Assembly: GCF_963422355.1 (NCBI RefSeq) | Contig: NC_085094.1 | Location: 766,501-830,500 of the forward strand | DNA: 64,000 nucleotides | Origin: Corticium candelabrum | Lineage: Eukaryota; Porifera; Homoscleromorpha; Homosclerophorida; Plakinidae | Reading direction: 5' to 3' | Shown here: positions 40,501 through 45,915 of the stretch, in pieces | Layout of the letters: each line of letters begins with the position of its first letter | Position numbering within the stretch: the stretch's first letter is position 1 | Program-made: the position numbers and the translations under genes | Notes under the pieces: model-generated | Database searches by the model: none | Told to the model about the DNA's origin: nothing | Seen by the model: the letters and a program-made list of their open reading frames with translations, nothing else

Positions 40501-41151
40501 GCAGGGTGAAATTGGTGAAATCTGTTCATGAATTTTTTTGAACAAATTTCATACTGATTGAACTGCGATATCAGTGACCTTTGTCACAGCAGTTAATTAA
40601 TGTTTGAAAAACAAGAGCAGGAATGACACGTCATAATTGTGACTGGAGGAAACATAGGCTAACTCTGTTAGAACACGCTAAAGCAGCTGTACACTGTTAC
40701 TAGTATGTAAGAAGTATTTTATGAAAACTTCTGATTTGCAAAGGCACAAGTGCAATTGCTGACTTTTAATTAATTGGCATCTGTTTGCTTTTGCTGTTGG
40801 CATCATGTATTGACATGACCCATTTTGATCAAGGTGGACGCCTGCTATGTGAGATCATTTGCGGTGTACAGTGTGCGTGTGTGGTTGCATGGTGTTACAT
40901 TTGTACGGATGTAATATTTATGTAAATAGGAATGAAATTCTGTATTATGAGTTATTTTTTGTTCTTTCATTTTTTGACAGTCATCCAGCAAGAAGAGACG
41001 AAGGTCTACTGGAGGTGGAAACAGAACACCTGGCAACAGTAAAAGACACAAAGCAATAGGCAATAGTGAGGGAAAGAAACCAAAGAAACGTCGTAAATCT
41101 ACTGCTGCCAGTTCTGACGATGACACACTGGATCCGGATTTTCAAAAGTAA
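5871..41151 (+). CDS. NIPBL: Cohesin loader subunit NIPBL/Nipped-B (SCC2), 3' half, 15 exons
   Basis: This protein loads cohesin on chromatin in the nucleus together with MAU2/SCC4. Exons: 5871-6011, 7109-7202, 7271-7401, 8380-8473, 9722-9977, 22764-22899, 22965-23072, 23134-23190, 24650-24787, 24874-25020, 29995-30067, 30133-30247, 30308-30476, 34849-34950, 40981-41151. They join in one frame to 643 codons plus TAA at 41149-41151. Family landmarks in order are LELVVPLMESPS, LYVLGLLCKHFD, GLIHPMQ|NFPYLIAM, VVRGFRIDV...LCSHLYSLIRSNRQNRRSF, FVADNVALFPY and KYSPSEPAK. These correspond to the C-terminal HEAT repeats of the family. The C-terminus is a short acidic stretch (GEDDGAGSDAEGG) followed by a Lys/Arg-rich, probably nuclear, tail. 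Exon 6 appears to use a GC donor. N-terminal exons lie outside the window. Recent transposons fill introns 1, 5, 10, 13 and 14. Confidence 0.93.
6099..7049. mobile_element. Non-autonomous Helitron-like element, copy 1
   Basis: It begins TCTCTATATATATAAAGG and ends in a GC hairpin (CCCGT gcagaga ACGGG, 7021-7037) followed by CTAG at 7046-7049. It lies between A (6098) and T (7050). TC start, 3' hairpin and CTRR end with insertion between A and T are Helitron hallmarks. Its body is similar over several hundred bases to the element at 13963-15047, for example the stretches TGTCGTTTATTGC and ACTGTCAAAATGGC. It has (CTGT)n near the start and no coding capacity. It sits in NIPBL intron 1. Confidence 0.75.
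7655..8194. repeat. (TTA)n, SINE-like repeat body and long (GT)n tail
   Basis: (TTA)n at about 7655-7680 is followed by a GC-richer body (7690-8060; CACCCCATCTGGGCGCCCACC, CTCTAGAGGCAGG) and a (GT)n run at about 8124-8193. The body resembles part of the 45510-45860 repeat. I read it as a SINE of the same general family, though the tRNA-like head is not visible here. It lies in NIPBL intron 3. Confidence 0.5.
8956..9290. mobile_element. pogo/Tigger-like MITE (imperfect ends)
   Basis: The left end CAGGAGGGCACTGCTTATCTGG and the inverted right end CAGCAGAATGCCACTTATCTAG are similar and flanked by TA (8954-8955, 9291-9292). Internal sequence repeats the same theme (TTCAGATAAATG, GTCCAGATAAGT). 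It is non-autonomous. It is related in pattern to the better-preserved element at 46284-46773. Confidence 0.6.
9978..12087. other. NIPBL intron 5, unassigned part
   Basis: No exon or recognised transposon coding region was found. A block at about 10810-11490 has repeated GTAGTC motifs, and a GAATAAAGC poly(A)-like signal near 11440 is followed by a CA-ending segment. It could be a solo LTR, but I could not define ends or a target duplication. Confidence 0.4.
12088..12546 (-). other. Unrecognised 152-codon open frame inside NIPBL intron 5
   Basis: An open frame begins with MLGNGKCIFILTKLG and includes FHNLKKDKGSFKNFVC, FTDAITFLEIVSVVSITPS and a HHHH run. It may continue upstream from 12600. 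I do not recognise it. Its position beside LINE B suggests transposon origin, perhaps the distal part of a mobile-element protein, but it has no diagnostic motif. It is probably not a host gene. Confidence 0.3.
12990..13900 (-). mobile_element. LINE B, reverse transcriptase part
   Basis: On the minus strand, frames carry LINE RT motifs in order: a KATGDDGIAVKFLK block at 13654-13848 (the LGKAxGxDGI motif of the family), GRIDQIWVVRQVI then LRFVDLLKAFHSVPR at 13343-13543, FIGTTEGQSCCLPPVLF at about 13190-13260, and SPMYADDLAL with catalytic YADD at 13028-13039. Stops and frameshifts separate these blocks, and the conserved Asp after KAF reads His. This is a dead element. Its endonuclease half lies at 20394-21452, split off by the gypsy and Helitron insertions between. 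Confidence 0.8.
13963..15047. mobile_element. Non-autonomous Helitron-like element, copy 2
   Basis: It starts TCTATATACATATATAAAAG and ends CCCGGGCAAAG...CTAG (15044-15047), between A (13962) and T (15048). Long stretches match copy 1 at 6099-7049. A (GT)n run of about 85 bp (13988-14075) replaces the (CTGT)n of copy 1. It also contains about 370 bp (14076-14445) not found in copy 1. Within this extra piece the plus strand reads MASWNVRLLVDIED, resembling the WNVR start of a LINE endonuclease. Confidence 0.72.
15048..15693. other. Sequence between Helitron copy 2 and the gypsy element
   Basis: This is probably the LINE B linker between endonuclease and RT. A minus-strand frame reads WNEFQVAVNSAVKS before a stop near 15245. 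A small hairpin (CCAGCCGG at 15494 and CCGGCTGG at 15527) is also present. Nothing else is recognised. Confidence 0.35.
15694..15842 (-). repeat. 3' LTR of the gypsy element
   Basis: This is the LTR distal to pol. It is about 93 percent identical by eye to the other LTR. It ends ...CTTGTGACA next to the GTCTC flank, with the polypurine tract immediately on its other side. Confidence 0.88.
19047..19378. repeat. Foldback segment inside the gypsy gag region
   Basis: About 97 bp at 19047-19143 recurs in inverted orientation at 19213-19313, with a spacer of about 70 bp carrying the zinc knuckle. The second arm continues into GGGGGAGAAGGA plus about 55 bp of LTR start (to 19378), all in plus orientation, opposite to the host element. 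This looks like an inverted fragment of a related element, in which this region lies next to the polypurine tract, inserted into gag. Confidence 0.8.
19791..19938 (-). repeat. 5' LTR of the gypsy element
   Basis: This is the LTR proximal to gag. It differs from its partner by a handful of substitutions and small indels (for example GCTAACTCTAG against GTTATAGCTAG on the plus strand), which suggests insertion some time ago. Confidence 0.88.
20394..21452 (-). mobile_element. LINE B, AP-type endonuclease part
   Basis: On the minus strand, MLKTGTWNVRSLTGIG near 21452 is the usual start of a LINE endonuclease. It is followed by VVAYGPTEQSSEEEKN (about 21090-21140), LDFAQAHDLIITNTVF (about 20885-20935) and RGPDFKSDNKLVISKL (about 20700-20760). 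The last corresponds to the SDHxLV block of such endonucleases, with the catalytic SDH reading SDN. Stops interrupt the frame. The RT half is at 12990-13900. Confidence 0.78.
21453..22763. other. End of NIPBL intron 5, no feature recognised
   Basis: 21453-21960 is GC-richer sequence that may still belong to the LINE B 5' region. The rest is ordinary AT-rich intron ending in the acceptor TTTAG before exon 6. Confidence 0.5.
23191..24649. other. NIPBL intron 8, nothing recognised
   Basis: AT-rich unique-looking sequence with no transposon ends, long open frames or microsatellites. It has normal GTAATT donor and TTTGTAG acceptor. Confidence 0.6.
25021..26232. other. NIPBL intron 10, first part, nothing recognised
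   Basis: AT-rich sequence with only short open frames. No terminal repeats were found by eye. Confidence 0.5.
26233..26685. mobile_element. Tc1/mariner-type MITE
   Basis: CCGTAGAACGAGAAATTT at 26233 is repeated exactly in inverted orientation ending at 26685. TA flanks both ends (26231-26232, 26686-26687). At 453 bp with no transposase, it is non-autonomous. It lies in NIPBL intron 10. Confidence 0.85.
27914..28518. mobile_element. PIF/Harbinger-like MITE with TTA target duplication
   Basis: The left end AGGCTGGTTCACTGGCG and the right end, inverted AGGCTGGTTTACAGTAAC, are similar for about 38 bp (both reach TCAG). TTA lies directly outside each end (27911-27913, 28519-28521), the usual PIF/Harbinger target. 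No transposase is present. The right tip is part of a tandem repeat that continues beyond it. Confidence 0.75.
28491..28670. repeat. 59/60-bp tandem repeat, about three copies
   Basis: The unit starts GCTTGCCTAAGTTACTG and contains AACCAGCCTTTACTCTTACC and GATAGCTCTTTTGCTACC. Copies begin at 28491, 28550 and 28610, almost identical, differing by one T. Each unit contains the terminal tip of the MITE at 27914-28518 plus its right flank. Confidence 0.95.
30477..31600. other. NIPBL intron 13, first part, nothing recognised
   Basis: AT-rich intron after a consensus GTGAGT donor. No terminal repeats or coding signal seen. Confidence 0.5.
31601..32234 (+). mobile_element. tRNA-derived SINE flanked by (GT)n/(CTGT)n microsatellites
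   Basis: (GT)n at 31601-31647 and (CTGT)n to 31692 are followed by GGCGTCTGTAGCTCAATTGG at 31693, a tRNA-like head with a good A box. A weak B box (TTGTTCAAGTAC) lies near 31760. The body carries AGGCAAGGAACTCACAC and GACTCAGGAGTATAAATGAG, shared with the repeat at 45510-45620. The tail is (GT)n/(CTGTGT)n at 32025-32234. It is not a functional tRNA gene: the anticodon arm and acceptor pairing do not form. Confidence 0.75.
32334..32430. repeat. Perfect 40-bp inverted repeat hairpin
   Basis: The arm 32334-32373 starts GGGTGCGTTCGATTGGGCTC. Its exact reverse complement is 32391-32430. The 17-nt loop is GGGCGTGTCTTTCAGAC. TAG lies directly outside the right arm, and TAG plus one extra G outside the left. 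It is most likely a tiny foldback MITE. It would form a long stable hairpin in the NIPBL pre-mRNA. Confidence 0.95.
33664..33945 (+). pseudogene. Fragment of a transposon-associated protein with a SEEESDTRI motif
   Basis: A 93-codon open frame contains SCSEEESDTRIVLHTNHA followed by VVNSPDNDVLV. I recognise this pattern (EEADTR.lLHA.HA ... SPDTDV.V) from repetitive, uncharacterised proteins in cnidarian and arthropod genomes that are usually linked to mobile DNA. Only about 60 residues match, and the flanks do not. It sits in NIPBL intron 13, with no sign of splicing into the gene. Function is unknown. Confidence 0.45.
34400..34562. repeat. (GT)n microsatellite
   Basis: About 160 bp of GT units with scattered TTTG, GCATG and GCG interruptions, in NIPBL intron 13. 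Confidence 0.97.
34951..36231. other. NIPBL intron 14, first part, nothing recognised
   Basis: AT-rich sequence. The small plus-strand open frame at 35944-36225 (93 codons) matches nothing known to me, has no splice or promoter context and is probably chance. Confidence 0.45.
36232..36330. repeat. ACATAGATAGTCACAC minisatellite, left part
   Basis: Irregular repeats of CATAGATGGTCACATAGATAG and ACCATGACATGCAAACAT. Similar units (ATAGATAGTCACACAC) reappear at 39371-39410, directly beyond LINE C, so LINE C appears to have inserted into this minisatellite. Confidence 0.75.
36490..39330 (-). mobile_element. LINE C, R2/NeSL-like non-LTR retrotransposon with restriction-like endonuclease
   Basis: Minus-strand order: a basic N-terminal part (39069-39330), then PDWLSQGITTLIPKND and NYWPITCQSVF (38740-38870), then RT (38037-38672) with GCRQGSFGAKDQLL, NYQKAYDSVPHSWL, GIVQGDSLSLLLF and catalytic YMDD at 38190-38201. 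A C-terminal frame of 370 codons (36487-37599) follows, with a zinc knuckle CRMC...HIVAGC and a restriction-like endonuclease pattern (RPDICLRN ... LIDISCPAD ... KYSDLRVEI). One RT-C-terminal endonuclease arrangement of this kind defines the R2/R4/NeSL side of LINEs. At least three frame breaks separate the pieces, so it is inactive. It lies antisense within NIPBL intron 14. Confidence 0.88.
36541..36768. repeat. 113/114-bp tandem duplication inside LINE C
   Basis: Two nearly identical copies (start GAAGCACTGTTTTCTG at 36541 and 36654) encode, on the minus strand, a repeated 38-residue block beginning LVVPVVLGALDTVHAG near the end of the endonuclease domain. Both copies stay in frame within the 370-codon open frame. 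Confidence 0.93.
39331..39420. repeat. (TTA)n and right part of the ATAGATAGTCACAC minisatellite
   Basis: (ATT)n at about 39334-39370 is followed by three ATAGATAGTCACACAC units. The minisatellite also occurs on the other side of LINE C. Confidence 0.85.
39421..40980. other. End of NIPBL intron 14, nothing recognised
   Basis: AT-rich sequence ending in the acceptor TTTTTTGACAG before the last exon. No repeats with definable ends found. Confidence 0.5.
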
Positions 41152-41405
41152 TATTCCACTAATATATAGAAACAAAACAAACTGTCTTTTCTATTACGTG
41201 TATTGTTTCACGATAGACACAATAGTGCAGTAGTTAAGTGTAGCTTGTTCAAAGTAAGGTTTTAATTATATTATATGTACGTATATGTATCTAGCTATAC
41301 ATGTACACTACAATCAGGATTGGTAACCTACACGTACTATACAGTGTAAAGTACTATCACGTATAGCATGATAGTGAAAGGACCGATTTATACGGGAACT
41401 TACAC
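41152..41405 (+). promoter_or_regulatory. Short spacer between the NIPBL stop and the SDR start
   Basis: Only 254 bp hold both the NIPBL 3' UTR and the SDR promoter. AATATA near 41162 is a weak candidate poly(A) signal; no AATAAA was found. No clear TATA box precedes the SDR ATG. Confidence 0.4.
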
Positions 41406-42206
41406 ATGGCTACGAAGTTGTCTGGTAAGATTGCCATTATTACTGGTGCGGCAGGTGATATAGGACGAGCGTCAGCTATGCGACTTGCCCGTGACGGTTG
41501 CAATTTGGTTCTAGTGGATCTAGCTGGGACTGACTTGGAATCTGTAAAACAGGAGGTGGAGTCGAATGGAGCAACTTGCCTAGCAATACGTGCCGACGTT
41601 ACAAAATCAGATGATGTCCAAGATTTCGTATCACGAGCAGTTCGCAGGTTTGGAAAAATTGATTTATTGTTCAACAACGCTGGTGTGCAAGGATGCTTCA
41701 CTCCGACAAACGACTATCCAGAAGAGGATTTCAGTAAGGTGATTAAGGTTAACGTGGAAGGAGTCTTCCTTTGCCTTAAATACACATCTCAAGCAATGGT
41801 AAAGTCAGGACAAGGTGTTATTGTCAACACTGCAAGTCTTGCTGGAATGATTGGACCACAGAACATGTTGGCGTACTCTGCGTCAAAGCATGCAGTAGTG
41901 GGAATGACTAAAACAGCCGCCAAAGATCTGGCCCCATATAACATACGCGTGTGTGCAATATCCCCAGGCCTGGTAGAAGGTAAAATGTGGAAAACCCAAG
42001 TAGCTGGCCAAGCTCAATGTAAGCAAGGTGATGATGCAGGGACAATCAATTTAGAACAAATGAAGGATCGCATGTTGAGTGGGATTCCAATGAAACGACT
42101 TGGAAGATTAGATGAGATAGCATCGGTTGTAGCATTTTTATTCAGTGATGATGCATCTTATCTAACAGGAACAGTTATCCCAATTGATGGAGGACGGCTG
42201 CAGTAA
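41406..42206 (+). CDS. Classical short-chain dehydrogenase/reductase, intronless, 266 aa
   Basis: This is a complete uninterrupted frame. The cofactor motif TGAAGDIG is at residues 13-20. Asp38 at the end of the second strand (LVLVDLA) suggests NAD(H) over NADP(H). NNAG is at 90-93 and the catalytic tetrad is Asn116, Ser144, Tyr157, Lys161 (YSASK). SPGLVEG follows at 186-192, and the C-terminus is SYLTGTVIPIDGG. Length is typical of FabG-like SDRs. There is no signal peptide, so it is probably cytosolic; the substrate cannot be told. The 3' segment (PMKRLGRLDEIASVVAFL) is close in style to bacterial SDRs. Lack of introns beside genes with 9-15 introns suggests lateral transfer or retroposition. 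No poly(A) tract or target duplication was seen, so which of the two is open. Its stop is 21 nt from the GET3 stop on the other strand. Confidence 0.93.
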   Translation: MATKLSGKIAIITGAAGDIGRASAMRLARDGCNLVLVDLAGTDLESVKQEVESNGATCLAIRADVTKSDDVQDFVSRAVRRFGKIDLLFNNAGVQGCFTPTNDYPEEDFSKVIKVNVEGVFLCLKYTSQAMVKSGQGVIVNTASLAGMIGPQNMLAYSASKHAVVGMTKTAAKDLAPYNIRVCAISPGLVEGKMWKTQVAGQAQCKQGDDAGTINLEQMKDRMLSGIPMKRLGRLDEIASVVAFLFSDDASYLTGTVIPIDGGRLQ

Positions 42207-42227
42207 ACAATACTACGCTTATCTGTG

Positions 42228-45200
42228 CTACAAAGCAGCATCTAAAGGCATAGCTGGTTGTGTTGGTGATAATGGTTTAGCAAGAAATTCTGAAAATTTG
42301 ACCACGTGATCACGTCCTCGGACTTCATGTGGCAGCAATGGCAACTTGGTTATGTGAAAGTCCTCATACAAATCGCATATCTATACACAACAAATGTGCC
42401 ATAACATCGATCATCTTATATGATACAGTATTATAATTTCACCTGGTCAAGGTACTTAGCTTGTAGTCTCCTGCGAGAAGCACACGTTGAGCAACCTCCA
42501 TAACCTGTAAATAGCAAGAAACAGCTACTAAAGGCCACTGTATTAATGACTTGAAATTTACCAGACTGTATCAATATTGATCAAACAACAATTAACAAGA
42601 ACTGTCAAGAACATGCTAATGTATACTTATGACAGAAATAACAAATAAGTACATGGTAGCAGTGCAGTGCACTTTCCGGCCATTCCATTTTTCAATTTTT
42701 TAGTTTGGTTAAAAATTGAAAAGTACATTGTCCATTTCAATTCTTTGACCAATTTTAACTAAAAATTAAAAATTGAAATGGGATTAAAAGCGTTGCTGGG
42801 TTCAGAAATAATTATTCTAATCGCTTTGGCGCAAGTTTGGGTGCACCTAAGTGACCTTTACTATACCTGCAAGTGTTACAAACCGAATCCCTCTACTAGC
42901 ACAAGTGTGCAATCAACAAATTAGAGACGCCACATCAACTGAACAAAAGTTCGCTTCCCTATAGAGTCATAGATCGTTACTGCTAATTGCTATATTTCAT
43001 CAGTGTGTTATTGAGATTGTGACATAGAGAGTACACCTTGAAGGACTGTGCACCATCAATCAAATTGCTTTATCACGTCTACGTGCTGTCACTGAAGACT
43101 AGATAGAATATACTTGGCCAGAAAGTGCAGCTGTCATTTCAATTTTTTTATATGTAGTTGTCTCAATTATCAATTTTGTAATTTTTAATTTTTACATAAA
43201 AAGTGGTCCAAAAATTGAAATGCACGATGTACTTTTCAATTCTTAACCAAACTAAAAATATTGAAAAGTGGAATGGCCAGAAAGTGCACTGACCATATTG
43301 GTAAGACAATTCAACTCTGCCAGATTTTGAACCCTACCAATGTCAAAGCACATTGGTATACAAAGTAAAATAATCAACTTTGTATGGAAGAGTGCATAAA
43401 TTCCTGTTCTACTACAAACGTTAAGATTGTGTAAGTACTTACCCTATGCTACTTGTAAGATTAGTCAAAGTAGCCTCACAATAACTACGACACACCGCAA
43501 GTTAATGATATATTAATTGCCAAACATGCACACCTGTTATGACACCAAGATATAAGAATAAAAATGCAGTAACAAATCTCTCATTTCATTACATAAACAC
43601 TAAAATTACTCCACACCTGTCCCATTATTGCTGTTGCACAAGCAACATTCAAGTGTTTACCAAGAAATAAAGCAACATTAAGCTTAGCAGTTACTCGATT
43701 TCAGCAACACTTATTAGCTTGGTAAAGAAAGGTCTAAGTCTTCAATTGAGTTACAATCTTAACCTTAATAAGTAAAGTTATTTAGAAAAGTAACAAGCTG
43801 TTTGGTTTCTAGATGACTATACAAAGCCTATACAGATAGAAAATGTTTTTTTCAGATACACCAAACATTTCGAAAGTCTATAAAAAGTGCAACAGGGTTG
43901 TATTTTCTACATTGAGAATACATCATTACAACAACAGTTTGCATACTCTCTGTACGTTTGTATATACACAGATACATGTAGTTCATATAGTTTCTTGCAC
44001 TGCCATTTGTGGAGAATCTCAAAATTAAAAAAAATGATAAAACTTATGCTCCAACAGAGCATACATAATCTCCAGAAAATGATAAAATATCTGAACGTTT
44101 CAAAAGTCATTACACACTGACACATACTGTCATTTTGTTTTACTACTACATACTTTACCAAGTTATGAACATTTACAAAACTAATTACAACAACGAGTAC
44201 TACAACAATAGCACCGAGTGCCAGCATACGACCTATAATAGAAATAATACCTTCGCGTGATTCTAGAGGAAACACAAGCTGGTTGACTATAATATTGTGA
44301 GTGTCAATAGAGTATTTGGCAAGATCCTGTATCAGTCGTTCAGTTTCATACAAAGATAAGAATTCAGCAATACAAACACACACAAATGTTGTTTGATCCT
44401 ACAGTTAAAACAGTGGCAATAATCAAATTTTAAAAATCTTGAGAAATTACTGACAGCATCCCTAAATTGTTCATTGACTTGTTTCACTGCTGGTAGTAGT
44501 TCTTCAAACTTCTGGACTAAATCATCACTTGATGTGCCTGACATACCAAACATACCTCCCAACTACAACACAACAAACTGAATATGCTAATCAATTATGT
44601 ACAAACCCTCCTGGCAAGAGACAACATACCTGACTCAACATTCCAGTAAATTTCGATTTAAGTTTCATCAACTTCCCAAGACCCTTTTCCAGAAGAGAAG
44701 GAAATGACAACAACCGAAGTGTGTGACCCGTAGGTGCAGTGTCAAACACAACCACTGAAAAGTTCATGCCCTTTACTAGTCTGTAAAAGACACACAGCAA
44801 CAGTGGCACATTTGGACAAAGAAAAGGCAGATCAACAATAGAACTAACTTGAGAACTTCGGCAAAGCTCATTGCTTCATCAATACCAGGGAAAGCACCAA
44901 TTACTTCTTGCAGAACCATCTTGCTTACTGTCTTTACATCTACATACACATATAATACAGCTAGACACAAGTGTGTATTAATGCTTTAGAACATTGCAAC
45001 AAAAATAAGATACCATAGTGTTGGCAATGCAGATCGAGAAATACCACTTTGTTTTGTGCAGTCAAACTATCAGTAAACAGCTTGTGATTCCAGATACATG
45101 CAACACATGGTAATCACAACAATCTGTTTTGAAGTGGCAAAATAGAGCATTGTTGGGATAGCCTCAGATATCTTTTAGTAATAACAATTTAAACAATTTG

Positions 45201-45443
45201 ACTGTTTTGCCATCTCAGAAGCAATCAACCAAGAGAGATTTGTAGAATCAAAGTACTTATTGCTCACATACTAAATCTTTGTCAATTTCCTATTGTTATC
45301 CTTTGCAAAAATCTATGATACTAACAAGAAATCATGGTTTCCTAAATATGTTTCATATAAGGTATGATAATCATGATGTATTTCTGCTTAGGCACTGATA
45401 GCCTTAACCTAAAAATAAGAAAGCAAATCCAAACTTTCTGTGC

Positions 45444-45509
<66 letters not shown>

Positions 45510-45859
45510 AGGTTCAAGTCACAGTGATGACAAGATATGGCATAATTTCCTTGGGCAAGAAACTCACACACAATTGCTCTCTCGACTCAGGAGTATAAAT
45601 GAGTACCTGGTCATTGACTGTGGTGGCAAAGACCCCCAACTGCTACAAAGTCCATCAGTCACTGGGGTCCTGGTGGGACTTCGGGTGCCCACACCACGGT
45701 TGGCGTCGCAGTCAATGCTCCTACAAGTACCTGGCCAGGCTCCAGGAGATTGCTTAGCACGGCCCATAGCTCCTGCGTCGTGCACAGAAACCCAGCCAGA
45801 TGGCTGGGGGGCATAACTGTAAATGGCAGCTCCTTATCCATTTGCCATTTTTTGCATTT

Positions 45860-45915
<56 letters not shown>

